Below the pieces are notes generated by a model. It was not told the origin of the DNA. It did not search any database and saw nothing but the letters and a program-made list of their open reading frames with translations. A stretch of 64,000 bases of DNA from positions 1-64,000 of the forward strand of contig NZ_JAQQTD010000002.1 in the NCBI RefSeq assembly GCF_028561755.1, written 5' to 3'. The translations under genes were made by a program, and so were the position numbers. The stretch comes from Altibacter sp. HG106. Its GTDB lineage: Bacteria; Bacteroidota; Bacteroidia; Flavobacteriales; Flavobacteriaceae. Position 1 is the first letter of the stretch; each line of letters begins with the position of its first letter. Below are positions 8,088-17,023 of the stretch, piece by piece.

Positions 8088-8459
8088 ATGACTAAGTATA
8101 ATGAATTTTTCAACGAAGAAACAGGGGAAATGGGATTCTCCTTTACAGCTAAACTTTTAAGGTTGGGAGAAACAATCCTGCAAAACAGCAATGAAACAAA
8201 CTACAAAATTGCTGAGGTTAAATTTATGCTTCCGAGCGGGGAAGAGGTAGAGCGCACAGCCATGGTCTACGAGAAAAACTATGAACACGGTCTTGAGGTT
8301 GGAAAAAACTACCTTACAACTGTAACTTTTGATGAAGTTGATGGAACACCATACCTGCGTATGTCACATTTGCAGAATGTGCAAAGGGCTAGCGCAGCGG
8401 ATTTTGCTGGACTTTTCCAGAGTAAAAAACAACTTATCGAAGATGACTCAGTGATGTAG
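8088..8459 (+). CDS. Small OB-like protein, possible ssDNA-binding protein
   Basis: 123 residues, no signal peptide. The central part (residues 18-105) alternates beta-strand-like segments (FSFTAKLLRL, YKIAEVKFML, KNYLTTVTFDE, PYLRMSHL), compatible with an OB-type barrel. It is the first gene of the block that contains the RecA-like ATPase and the SF3 helicase, where small ssDNA-binding proteins are common in phage-like modules. The family is not recognised, and the fold is inference. A terminator hairpin follows at 8486. Confidence 0.6.
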   Translation: MTKYNEFFNEETGEMGFSFTAKLLRLGETILQNSNETNYKIAEVKFMLPSGEEVERTAMVYEKNYEHGLEVGKNYLTTVTFDEVDGTPYLRMSHLQNVQRASAADFAGLFQSKKQLIEDDSVM

Positions 8460-8485
8460 TAATTATAATACCACAGAAACAATTA

Positions 8486-8518
8486 AAGGGGCTTATCCAA
8501 ATCGGGTAAGCCTTTTTA
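8486..8518 (+). terminator. Terminator after the small OB-like gene
   Basis: GGCTTA and TAAGCC, extended by flanking A/T and C/G pairs, form a hairpin around TCCAAATCGGG, followed by five T. It separates the first gene from the ATPase gene at 8563, which therefore probably has its own promoter or relies on read-through. Confidence 0.7.
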
Positions 8519-8562
8519 TTTGACCAAATAACTATTAGTATAAAATATAACAAAATACCATA

Positions 8563-9453
8563 ATGGAAATAAGAAAATCTGAAAGAAGAAAAGCCAAGAT
8601 GAAATTGGCACTACAAGGCAGTTCTGGCAGTGGAAAGACCTATTCAGCACTCCTCCTGGCAAAAGGGTTGACTAGAAATCAATTTGAGAAAGTAGCCGTA
8701 ATAGATACTGAAAACGGCAGTGCAGATTTGTATGCACAATTGGGAAACTATAATGTGGTATCAATGAAACCACCCTATTCCCCAGAACGCTACATTGAGG
8801 CAATTCAGCTCTGTGAACAAGCAGGAATGGAAGTTATAATAATAGACAGCATTAGTCACTGTTGGGATTACCTATTACATATCCACAGTAATATGCCTGG
8901 AAACTCCTTCACCAATTGGGGAAAGATTACTCCCAGACAAAATACATTCGTGAACAAAATTCTGCAATCAGATAGCCATATAATAGCTACTATGCGGGTC
9001 AAGCAGGATTATGTGCTAAATAATAAAAATGGTAAAATGGTTCCTGAGAAAGTCGGACTTAAGGCTATACAGCGTGATTCATTGGATTATGAATTCACAA
9101 TTGTATTTGACATTGACATTTCGCATCATGCAAAAGCTTCAAAAGATAGAACAGAGCTTTTTACAAATAAGCCAGATTTTATAATTAACGCTGCAACAGG
9201 AAAGAAATTACTACTCTGGTGTAGTGAAGGCTCAGATGATGTGTTGGAAAAGATTAAGCGCGAGATAGAATCTTGTGAAACCCTAGAAGGATTGAGACAC
9301 ATTTATTCTAAATATCCTGAAAATCAAAATCTTCTAAAGAATCTCGTTATTCAGAAAAAACAGCAACTAGAGAGCATTTCAAGCCAATTAGTGTCTGACG
9401 ATCAAGTAATTCAACAAAATAATCAAGAAAATGGAACTGACAGCCATAAATAA
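8563..9453 (+). CDS. Phage-type RecA-like ATPase (Sak4-like / AAA family)
   Basis: 296 residues. Walker A GSSGSGKT is at about 19-26 and Walker B EVIIIDSISH near 91-100, followed by a polar stretch consistent with a RecA-like strand-exchange core of the phage nucleotide-binding type. The C-terminal 60 residues are helical and charged. Such proteins act as single-strand annealing or recombination ATPases beside an SSB. The upstream neighbour is a possible OB protein, which agrees with that. The stop codon overlaps the next gene by 23 bases, so they are co-translated. Confidence 0.8.
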   Translation: MEIRKSERRKAKMKLALQGSSGSGKTYSALLLAKGLTRNQFEKVAVIDTENGSADLYAQLGNYNVVSMKPPYSPERYIEAIQLCEQAGMEVIIIDSISHCWDYLLHIHSNMPGNSFTNWGKITPRQNTFVNKILQSDSHIIATMRVKQDYVLNNKNGKMVPEKVGLKAIQRDSLDYEFTIVFDIDISHHAKASKDRTELFTNKPDFIINAATGKKLLLWCSEGSDDVLEKIKREIESCETLEGLRHIYSKYPENQNLLKNLVIQKKQQLESISSQLVSDDQVIQQNNQENGTDSHK

Positions 9454-10408
9454 AACAGAACAACAGATAGTCCCTCAAGAAGACATAATTATTTCAAAAG
9501 GGAATTTCATTGAAGCAAATACAGAGCAAGTTACGCTCGAACATCTCAGAAATGATTGTATTATTCCCGTTTACCCTGATAATGAAACTACTATTTCGCA
9601 TGCATCGTTTATTGAGGCTACAGGGGATGTAACAAAAGATGTTTTTTCCGGTCAGACTATTCTGCGGCCCAATATCAGAATTAGCCACATCATTAAGGGA
9701 CGTGTGCCTTCTGCAATAGGTAAAGCAGTTAAAGACCTTAGACCGGATGAAAAGACTATTTATTATCAACGATGTGCTTTTATCATTGAGTTGCCGCAAA
9801 TTAAATGTGATATTAATGGTAACTCTCTTAGTTTGACCATTGGTGGAGTACGAGCATTGAATCAAGAGAACCTATACAGTAAAAGAACTACTGAAAAGTT
9901 CAAAGTTTTTATTGGGTTTAAAAATCAAGTTTGCACAAATCTTTGTATTGCCACAGATGGATTAAATGCAGATATCCGAGTCACTACAATAAATGAATTG
10001 AAAGATCAAATTAAAAGACTGATTCAATCCTTCAGCCAAGATAATTCAATTATGGCTATGCAACAAATGAGTCATTCAAAGCTGTCGGAAAAGCAGTTTG
10101 CACACCTTATTGGAAAGATGAGGATGTACCAACATTTGCCTAAAATTGAAAGATCGGATTTGTTCCCTTTAAAATTGAGTGACAACCAAATAAATACAGT
10201 CGTAAAAGAATACTACACGGACGCTAATTTTTCAAGATCGGATAAAAATTCTATCAACTTATGGAAGTTATATAATTTACTAACCTCTGCCAACAAATCC
10301 TCTTATATAGATTCCAATTTAGAAAGGAATGTAAGTGCATACGAATTAGTCCGTGAGCTTAGTATTTCACTAAAAAATAACACCAAAAATTGGTTTTTAG
10401 ATATTTAA
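9431..10408 (+). CDS. DUF3871-like protein
   Basis: 325 residues. Segments such as LRPNIRISHIIKGRVPSAIG, IYYQRCAFIIELP and LTIGGVRALNQENLYSK fit the Bacteroidota mobile-element family DUF3871, whose biochemical role is unknown. It overlaps the ATPase gene by 23 bases and precedes two small hypothetical genes and the SF3 helicase. A role in replication or recombination of the element is suggested only by position. No catalytic motif is evident. Confidence 0.7.
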   Translation: MELTAINKTEQQIVPQEDIIISKGNFIEANTEQVTLEHLRNDCIIPVYPDNETTISHASFIEATGDVTKDVFSGQTILRPNIRISHIIKGRVPSAIGKAVKDLRPDEKTIYYQRCAFIIELPQIKCDINGNSLSLTIGGVRALNQENLYSKRTTEKFKVFIGFKNQVCTNLCIATDGLNADIRVTTINELKDQIKRLIQSFSQDNSIMAMQQMSHSKLSEKQFAHLIGKMRMYQHLPKIERSDLFPLKLSDNQINTVVKEYYTDANFSRSDKNSINLWKLYNLLTSANKSSYIDSNLERNVSAYELVRELSISLKNNTKNWFLDI

Positions 10409-10432
10409 TAACATAGCTTTTTTCTGAAAAAA

Positions 10433-10678
10433 ATGGATTTCAATAAATTTTCAAATAGTCTCCTTTTTAGCACACCCAAAAGCCTCTTAATTGTTAGTTG
10501 GAATAATGTTTTAAAGGAACTATTTTGCCCGTTTGAGGTTGAAGTTATTACACCCGTTAACGGTTACAAAAAGGGGCAATTGCTATGGGTGGAAGAAGTA
10601 AAAGTAACGATGGAAATTAAAACTGTATATGTGATCAAGGGAAAAGCTTATTACTATCACTACTTTGAAATTTTGTAA
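10433..10678 (+). CDS. Small hypothetical protein
   Basis: 81 residues beginning MDFNKFSNSLLFS, cytoplasmic. The C-terminal half has repeated short beta-like segments (LLWVEEVKVTMEIKTVYVIKG, YYYHYFEIL). It follows the DUF3871-like gene by 24 bases in the same direction and has island-like base composition, so it is probably a real gene. No family is recognised. Confidence 0.55.
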   Translation: MDFNKFSNSLLFSTPKSLLIVSWNNVLKELFCPFEVEVITPVNGYKKGQLLWVEEVKVTMEIKTVYVIKGKAYYYHYFEIL

Positions 10679-10741
10679 TTGTATAACTTTGACAAGTTTA
10701 ATCTATTCTGTCCCCGTCAGGTGTCAATTAAATTTTAAGAA

Positions 10742-11467
10742 ATGTTAGAGGTAGAGCTAGAAGATTTTATGTCAGAATCATCGTATATCAAGATTCAAAA
10801 TGATTTTATGAGTTTTGGAAGTAATTTTAAGGATACTGAATTGAACGATGCTATTGTTGCTGAAGATTTCCACATTCAATACAAAGATGAAGAATCTGGA
10901 AGCTTACAAGAGAGATATTTTCAAAATGACTTTTTGATTCTTAAAATTGATGGATTAGGGAATAAGCTGATAAATAAATTTCAAAACTACATTTATGAAA
11001 ATGATCTATTTATGGCAGAACAGAAAATTGAACTCTCAAAAAAATATCAATTACGATGTTTTAGTATAGAAAAATTTGTGAAACGAAGTGCTTTTTTGAT
11101 TGATGAGGTAAAAAATGCCTTGAATAGAGAAATAAGAATTGCTCTTGACTTTTTTGAAACAAAATTTCTTTTAGATATTAAAAACCGGGATAAAATCAGG
11201 TTCAATCTTAATCGAACTGATATTCAAGTTCTATTTCTCTTACTACACCAACAAAAATTAATCGAGAATCCGCTTTTTAGTCCCCTAGGCCATTTAATTG
11301 ATAAGTATTTTGCTTATTTGGACGAGAATTCTAATACATTTAAAGAGATTAGTAAATCTGGAAGCCTTCTAAGTGATTTTAAAAATGGTTCACGGACTAT
11401 TGAGAAATCTATGCAGAGATTGAAGGAAATTTTCACGTCTGAAAATTTTTTTGAAATTCAACAATGA
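10742..11467 (+). CDS. Hypothetical protein with weak RteC-like C-terminus
   Basis: 241 residues, mostly helical. An internal start at MSESSYI (about 10769) is also possible. The C-terminal 100 residues (FNLNRTDIQVLFLLLHQQKLI, GHLIDKYFAYL, then a run of charged helices ending IEKSMQRLKEIF) recall the C-terminal part of RteC, a regulator of excision in Bacteroides conjugative transposons. The likeness is weak. It sits between the DUF3871-like and helicase genes with a 206-base gap after it. Confidence 0.55.
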   Translation: MLEVELEDFMSESSYIKIQNDFMSFGSNFKDTELNDAIVAEDFHIQYKDEESGSLQERYFQNDFLILKIDGLGNKLINKFQNYIYENDLFMAEQKIELSKKYQLRCFSIEKFVKRSAFLIDEVKNALNREIRIALDFFETKFLLDIKNRDKIRFNLNRTDIQVLFLLLHQQKLIENPLFSPLGHLIDKYFAYLDENSNTFKEISKSGSLLSDFKNGSRTIEKSMQRLKEIFTSENFFEIQQ

Positions 11468-11673
11468 CGAGGGTTAGCGTAGGGGTAAGAATATTTTCCC
11501 CTACAAATGAGACATCTCTTCCATATTTTTGTGCTTGTTTGGTTGAAGAATTAGATTAAGATTCGAGAAATGATGAGCGAAAAACCAATTAGCAGATCAT
11601 CTCCGTCTGTAATAATTTAATTTTTCTTATCAAGCGATTTATTAACAGCCAAGTTAATTTGGCACAAAATTAA

Positions 11674-13077
11674 ATGAATATTAATAGAAAGAAAGAAGCC
11701 CAATTTTGGAAGTTGGGTGATGGAGGGAATGTCACTATAATACATTCCAAATTAATTGAATTCCTTAATGAACAAGGTTTTTTGAATATTATGATTTCAC
11801 CCTCACATAGAATGTTGGTGAGAAAAGAAAATAATTTAATTAGAGAAAGTTCAATTAATGAAATATGCGAAACCGTGCGCGACAATTTAAAGAATTGTGG
11901 ATATCCAGAAGTATATGAAGCGTTTGTAAAGGGAGTAGGCAGTTATATTAATAATACTAAACTAGGTTTAATAAATAATCAAGAATTACTAAATGACAGA
12001 GATAAAACTGATGAATCTTGCTTTTATTTTAACAACTGCTTTTTTAAAATAAACAAAGATTCAATTCAAAAAGAGGATTTGTCTTCTTTAGAAGCAGTTA
12101 TTTGGAAAAGCAGGGTCATCAACCATGATTTTTCAGATCCAAAAACCCATGAATCAGGACAATTTGAAATGTTTGTAGAATTGATAACGGGTAGTGATGA
12201 GAGATTTATAGCCTTGAAAACAGCACTAGGTTATTTATTGCATAGAAACAAGGAAAAAGGGGAGGATAAAGCTCTTATTTTTTATGATGCAAAGATGGGA
12301 GAATTAGGTAGTGCAAATGGCGGGACTGGCAAAACGTTGCTTAGCCAAGCCATTGCTAGGTGTAGGGAGGTAGTTTCCTATGATGGAAAAGAGATTAAGA
12401 AGGGGAGCTGGTTCAAAAATCAAAGAATAAACTTGACAACTGACGTAATTGTTTATGACGATTTGGAGCGCACCACTAGTTTAGAAGATTTTTATTCAAT
12501 TATTACAAGTGGAATTGAAATTGAGAAAAAGAGACAGCAATCTTTCTTTCTTGATAGAGACAACTCACCCAAAATAATGATGACGTCAAATTATATTGTT
12601 GGTGGACCAACAGGGTCTACCGATGAAAGAAGGCGCTATGAATTTGAATTGATAAATTATTTTGATGCTAATTATCGTCCTGAAGATGAATTTGGCAATA
12701 GGTTTTTTGGATCCAATTGGTCAGAAGAAGAAGAAAACAAGTTTTACTTGTTTATGATGTCATGTGTGAAGGAATATCTTTTTCATGGATTACTCAAACC
12801 GACACCAATTAATCTAGGTAATCATAAGTTAAAAAGTGGAACGTGCACTGAGTTTGAAGAATTTGCAAAGGCAAATGTGGAAGTTGGTATAAAACAGAAT
12901 AAAAGAGAATTAAGACAAAAATTTAAAAATCTAAATCCACATCTCAGTGACATGAATGCACATGTTTTTGATAAATGGATGAAAATCTATGCTGAAAGTA
13001 TTGATTGTGATTTTAAATCCAAGTCTTCTGGCGGTAATTTATTCTGTTGGACTAAATCTAGAACCGATGCAGGATAA
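11674..13077 (+). CDS. SF3-type helicase / primase-helicase
   Basis: 467 residues. The ATPase core starts near residue 200: Walker A GGTGKT (about 214-219), Walker B VIVYDDLE (about 260-267), and motif C IMMTSN (about 305). Downstream RRRYEFELINYF fits the arginine region of superfamily 3 helicases of P4/D5 type. The N-terminal 180 residues resemble the helicase-proximal part of primase-helicases but show no primase active site. It should unwind the element origin or fork. The stop overlaps the ATG of the next gene, so the two are translationally coupled. Confidence 0.85.
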   Translation: MNINRKKEAQFWKLGDGGNVTIIHSKLIEFLNEQGFLNIMISPSHRMLVRKENNLIRESSINEICETVRDNLKNCGYPEVYEAFVKGVGSYINNTKLGLINNQELLNDRDKTDESCFYFNNCFFKINKDSIQKEDLSSLEAVIWKSRVINHDFSDPKTHESGQFEMFVELITGSDERFIALKTALGYLLHRNKEKGEDKALIFYDAKMGELGSANGGTGKTLLSQAIARCREVVSYDGKEIKKGSWFKNQRINLTTDVIVYDDLERTTSLEDFYSIITSGIEIEKKRQQSFFLDRDNSPKIMMTSNYIVGGPTGSTDERRRYEFELINYFDANYRPEDEFGNRFFGSNWSEEEENKFYLFMMSCVKEYLFHGLLKPTPINLGNHKLKSGTCTEFEEFAKANVEVGIKQNKRELRQKFKNLNPHLSDMNAHVFDKWMKIYAESIDCDFKSKSSGGNLFCWTKSRTDAG

Positions 13078-13732
13078 CGTCAAGAGCTATTTGATCTATA
13101 AATCTACAAATATTGAGACAGGAATGATCTATGTTGGTGTCACAACTAAAAATTTAGAAAGTAGAATAAAAGATCATATCCAAAAATCAAATTCTAATAA
13201 GGGGCATTATTTTCAGGAAGCGATTGGGACTTATGGTCCTGAGGCTTTCAATTGGGAAGAAATTGATACCACGTCATCAAGGGATGAGCTTGCACAGATA
13301 GAAAAACAATACATCGAGCAGTATAATTCCTATAGGAATGGATATAACTCAGACTCTGGAGGTGGGTTTAAGAAAACAGTGTATCAATATAGCATTGATG
13401 ACGGAACTCTTACAGGATCTTTTGATTGCCTAGAAAGTGCAGCTAGTGCAGTTAATGCAGATAAAAAGGCAATTTCGAGGGCGTGTTTAAATGTGAATAA
13501 TATTTACAAAGGTTTTTACTGGAGCTATGAGTACAAAGAACCCTTCATTCCTAACTCAGATGCCAGGAGGAAGGAAGTTATTCAGATGGATGTGGAAGGC
13601 AATATGATTGCAGAGTACAAGTCCGTTGCAGAAGCATCTCAATCTACTGGTGCCAATAGGTCCAGCATAGCCAAATGCTGTAGAGGTAAGTATAAAAGTG
13701 CTTCTGGGTTTATATGGAAGTACAAACAATAA
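13067..13732 (+). CDS. GIY-YIG homing-type endonuclease with NUMOD repeats
   Basis: 221 residues from the ATG at 13067; a reading from 12989 would lie inside the helicase gene. The GIY-YIG domain covers residues 5-95: SYLIYKS, then MIYVGVTT, then the Arg in LESRIKDH and the Glu in IEKQYIEQY. Two NUMOD1-like modules follow (about 105-160 and 165-220), each with a pattern F/Y-x-S-x-x-x-A-A. This is the architecture of free-standing homing endonucleases. Its ATG overlaps the helicase stop, an insertion point typical of such genes. The target is unknown. Confidence 0.85.
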   Translation: MQDNVKSYLIYKSTNIETGMIYVGVTTKNLESRIKDHIQKSNSNKGHYFQEAIGTYGPEAFNWEEIDTTSSRDELAQIEKQYIEQYNSYRNGYNSDSGGGFKKTVYQYSIDDGTLTGSFDCLESAASAVNADKKAISRACLNVNNIYKGFYWSYEYKEPFIPNSDARRKEVIQMDVEGNMIAEYKSVAEASQSTGANRSSIAKCCRGKYKSASGFIWKYKQ

Positions 13733-13752
13733 TTTTTTAATAAATGAAATTA

Positions 13753-13782
13753 AAAACCCTGCCAGAATTGGTGGGGTTTTTT
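13753..13782 (+). terminator. Terminator after the GIY-YIG gene
   Basis: AAAACCCTGCCA and TGGTGGGGTTTT form a twelve-pair stem (two wobble pairs) around GAAT, ending in T-run. It lies inside the longest reading of the RadC-like gene, which argues that this gene starts further right, at 13804. Confidence 0.75.
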
Positions 13783-13803
13783 AATGCAATTAACTTATCA
13801 GCT

Positions 13804-14241
13804 ATGAATAAAATATCAGAAATAGAACTGAGCTATAAATTCTACTCAAACGAAATACTTAAGGTGTCGGATAGCCAATCTGCTTACGATTTACTCTTAA
13901 ACAACTGGAATTTAAATACAATAGAGCTACAGGAGGAATTCAAATGTTTACTGTTGGACAGAGACAATAAAGTTTTGGGCGTTTACAGCCTTTCTAAAGG
14001 AGGAACTGCTGGAACAGTAGTTGACGTGAAGTTATTAATGGTAACTGCCTTAAAATCTAAAACACACGCCATAATTATAGCTCATAACCATCCATCTAGT
14101 AACTTAAAACCGAGTGATCAAGACAAAAACCTAACAAAAAAGATTATGGATGCTAGTAATTTTCTTGACATTACCCTGCTAGACCATATTATACTCTCTA
14201 ATAATGGTTATTATAGCTTCAGTGATGAAGGTGATATTTAA
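13804..14241 (+). CDS. RadC-like JAB/MPN domain protein
   Basis: 145 residues from the ATG at 13804, chosen because the ATG at 13744 lies before a terminator hairpin. The metal-binding JAMM motif is complete: HNHPSSNLKPSDQD near residues 97-110, with the Glu in ELQEEF upstream. The Bacteroidota RadC-like proteins of mobile elements have this length and lack the helix-hairpin-helix of full-length RadC. The role is unclear despite the old DNA-repair name; they are frequent in integrative elements. Confidence 0.85.
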   Translation: MNKISEIELSYKFYSNEILKVSDSQSAYDLLLNNWNLNTIELQEEFKCLLLDRDNKVLGVYSLSKGGTAGTVVDVKLLMVTALKSKTHAIIIAHNHPSSNLKPSDQDKNLTKKIMDASNFLDITLLDHIILSNNGYYSFSDEGDI

Positions 14242-14272
14242 GTTAGAAGGCGTAGAACTTGAGGTAATTTTC

Positions 14273-14282
14273 ACCTATAGGT
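14273..14282. promoter_or_regulatory. Palindrome ACCTATAGGT upstream of the SMC operon
   Basis: A perfect 10-bp palindrome lies 67 bases before the SMC-like gene. The identical palindrome occurs at 313-322 near attL. It may be a shared operator or integrase/regulator site. A chance match is possible at this length. Confidence 0.35.
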
Positions 14283-14348
14283 AGTAATAATAAAATTGAT
14301 TAACTTCGCTTAGACTCCCCTACAATATAGTTAATAATAATTGTTGCA

Positions 14349-16313
14349 ATGAGCGATACGGATAATTATATTCTATTACCATCACTAAAGCACATAAAAG
14401 TTTCAGATTATACTCTGTTTCAGAAGGATTGGGAATACAAGGTGCAAAAAGGATTGAATTTGTTTGTTGGAGTAAATGGTCTTGGGAAGACAACAACAAC
14501 AAGCTTAATTATTTACGGTTTAGTTGGATTCACTGCTAATTATGATCGTGAAATATTTAATATTGATGAAGATTATTTTATTAATAGAAAAGATGCAAAT
14601 TCAAATGATGATCAAGCGTTGTTAGAGGTAGAGTTTTATGTAGGTAAAAATGTGTTCAAAATCACGCGAAGATTATTTGAGGAGGAAATAGTTAGTTTCA
14701 CCTATAATTCGAAGGACCAGGATTCTGACAATTATTCAGAATATCTTGTTCGAGATACCAAACTAGGCAGTATTGAGGATTTGGCATTTATCTTAGAGAA
14801 ATTTCTTATTAGAGAGGAGGAAGCAAATTATCTTTTATGGAATTTCAAGGACCAATCAAAACTACTTCAACTACTAATTAGTCCAATTGGTTTTAAAGAG
14901 AAGTATCAATCCATGGCAAATGAACTCTCCGATTTAACCACGTTTATTAATAGAACTAAGGATACTAATCTCAAATCATTAAATAAGCAATTAGAGGATG
15001 CTAAGAAGCTCAAATTAGCGGATAAAACATCGAGTAAAACGGAAAAAAATCGATTAAAAAAAATTGATTCTCTAAATCTTGAAATCACTGAACTTGATGA
15101 CAAAAGAACCAAAATTTTAGCTGGCTGGAAAGATTCTCATACTTCGTTGACAAAGTTAAGATTGTCAATAGAAAAGGTTGTTTCTGAAATAGATGGTATA
15201 AATGAGCAAATTCTACATATAGAACACCAGTTTTATAGGAATACTTATACTGATAAAAAAGTAATGAGTGCAATTCAAAAATTGAAGTACTATGATTCCT
15301 GTATTTATTGTGATAATACTGTTAGCGGGCAGATAAAGGAAAGGATTCTCGCTATAATCCAGAATGAAAAATGCCCGGTATGTCGTACAAAGTTTGGTGT
15401 TCAGGATGATGAAGTTACAGAGCTGCAATACGATATTGATGATCTAAAGGATTTAGAACAAAAATTAGCTCGGCTCAGCAAGAAAAGGTTAAAACTGGAG
15501 GAGTCTAAGATTAAAATTAAGTTAGAGAATGATCAGAAAGCAGATGAACTTGAAAAATTGAATGACAAACTCGATGATCTAAATATTGAGCGGTTGAAAT
15601 TGAATATTGAGCAGAAGACTGCTGAATCAAAAGATGATTACTCAATATATGACATACAAATTAAGACTTTAAGAGAGAATATTGATAAAATTAAAAATAA
15701 GCTACTACCCAAAGAAAATAAGGCCAAGCAACTCGCCTTGAAATTGGAAAAGGAAAATGACAAACTATCATCAGTAGTAGCTGAGAACCTTTCGCTGATT
15801 AATAATAGCTTCCGTTCTTTAGCTGCAGAATACTTTCGGGATGACAGTGAGCTTCAAATAAAACAGAAGCAACTTAAGAAGACCAATAATTTTGAGAAAA
15901 TCAGACAGTCGCATTATGTCCCATATTATGAGGGCAAACAAAGAACTTTACAAAAACATTGTAGTACCTCAGAAAGATTATTTCTTGAATATTTATTCCG
16001 ACTCAGTCTGATGAAATTATATTTGGAATTGAGGAATGATAAGGGTAACTCATTCTTAATTTTTGAAACCTCCGAAGGGGCTTTTGATGTTAAATATACG
16101 GCTCGACTAGCTCAAACTTTTGTCGATTTTGCAAAGACCTCTGATGCCCAGTTGATTCTTATTGTTAATTTAAGCAAACCTGATTTTGTCAAGAATTTAC
16201 TCGAAGGAGTATCAAGTGATGAGGGTATATTAAATTATCTTGATTTTGGAAGAATTTCACCTGCGGAATTGAAACCTTATTCTGAAACTATTAAAATGAT
16301 TGGTTTAGCATGA
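14349..16313 (+). CDS. Rad50/SMC-like ATPase with zinc hook (Lamassu/ABC-3C-like)
   Basis: 654 residues. Walker A GVNGLGKTT is near residues 41-49. Long coiled-coil arms flank a zinc hook at about 316-345 with two CxxC pairs (CIYC and CPVC). The C-terminal ATPase half contains SERLFLEYLFRLS in the signature position and LIFETSEGAFD in the Walker B/D-loop position, where the usual Asp-Glu reads Glu-Thr. Size and layout match the SMC component LmuB of Lamassu and the ATPases of ABC three-component systems. Expected job: sensing DNA ends or structures and gating a nuclease. It is the first gene of a fully overlapping operon. Confidence 0.82.
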   Translation: MSDTDNYILLPSLKHIKVSDYTLFQKDWEYKVQKGLNLFVGVNGLGKTTTTSLIIYGLVGFTANYDREIFNIDEDYFINRKDANSNDDQALLEVEFYVGKNVFKITRRLFEEEIVSFTYNSKDQDSDNYSEYLVRDTKLGSIEDLAFILEKFLIREEEANYLLWNFKDQSKLLQLLISPIGFKEKYQSMANELSDLTTFINRTKDTNLKSLNKQLEDAKKLKLADKTSSKTEKNRLKKIDSLNLEITELDDKRTKILAGWKDSHTSLTKLRLSIEKVVSEIDGINEQILHIEHQFYRNTYTDKKVMSAIQKLKYYDSCIYCDNTVSGQIKERILAIIQNEKCPVCRTKFGVQDDEVTELQYDIDDLKDLEQKLARLSKKRLKLEESKIKIKLENDQKADELEKLNDKLDDLNIERLKLNIEQKTAESKDDYSIYDIQIKTLRENIDKIKNKLLPKENKAKQLALKLEKENDKLSSVVAENLSLINNSFRSLAAEYFRDDSELQIKQKQLKKTNNFEKIRQSHYVPYYEGKQRTLQKHCSTSERLFLEYLFRLSLMKLYLELRNDKGNSFLIFETSEGAFDVKYTARLAQTFVDFAKTSDAQLILIVNLSKPDFVKNLLEGVSSDEGILNYLDFGRISPAELKPYSETIKMIGLA

Positions 16314-17023
16314 GTGTAAATCACATACCATTCAAGGACTATAATAGATCTAATGAGGTATTACATATTCTGTATGCAGCTAAAACTGTAAATATTCAAT
16401 CGTTATCTAAAATTGGAATTCAAAAGATTTTCTATTTAGCAAATTTGCTGTCTCCTGTCAAGGAAATTGTTTTAGCCACAATAAGATTCGTAAGTCACTA
16501 TCGAGGTCCATATTCAAAAGAGATCCAAAATACCGTGGATCATCTTACTGCATTAGGATATGTTGAGATTGAAGATTTTATTGTTCACAATCATAAATAT
16601 TCAATAGCTAAATATTCATTAAGTGATGCTGGTGAATCCGTTGTTAATAAACTGGTTGAGTACAGTAAGGAAAATGAAAAACAATGGTGGTATTCAATTT
16701 TAATTCAAGTCTCAAATATATATTCTAACGAAGAAATTTTTGAGGAACATAGTAGCTATGATGGATTCGATCATATTGTGGACTTGGTTTATAAAGATTC
16801 TACATATCTAAGTATAAAGAACAGTCAAGATTTCAGAAAGTTCATAGACACATCTGATCCATCCACCCCAACGTATAAATTAATTGAATTTGTAAAAAAA
16901 TTCATTGTCACGCAGGATTTACAGGTTGAGAGAACCGATGAAAAGCGAATAGCCGAGTTAGTAATAATAAGCTTTTTTGAATTCCTATATTCTAAATATA
17001 TCGATGAATTTGCCAATGGATGA
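16310..17023 (+). CDS. Winged-helix-like middle component of the SMC system
   Basis: 237 residues, beginning in an ATGA overlap with the SMC gene. Residues 25-115 look like a winged helix: helices around VNIQSLSKIGIQKIFYLANLL, then HLTALGYVEIEDF and a wing-like strand pair before YSLSDAGESVVNKL. The rest is helical. Size and place fit the small middle protein (LmuC or ABC-3C middle component) that bridges ATPase and effector. Assignment rests on context and fold impression, not on a catalytic motif. Confidence 0.65.
   Translation: MSVNHIPFKDYNRSNEVLHILYAAKTVNIQSLSKIGIQKIFYLANLLSPVKEIVLATIRFVSHYRGPYSKEIQNTVDHLTALGYVEIEDFIVHNHKYSIAKYSLSDAGESVVNKLVEYSKENEKQWWYSILIQVSNIYSNEEIFEEHSSYDGFDHIVDLVYKDSTYLSIKNSQDFRKFIDTSDPSTPTYKLIEFVKKFIVTQDLQVERTDEKRIAELVIISFFEFLYSKYIDEFANG

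Noticed and set aside
10742-11467. RteC as a firm annotation
   Set aside because: Only the C-terminal helices look similar; the conserved RteC core cannot be confirmed by eye.
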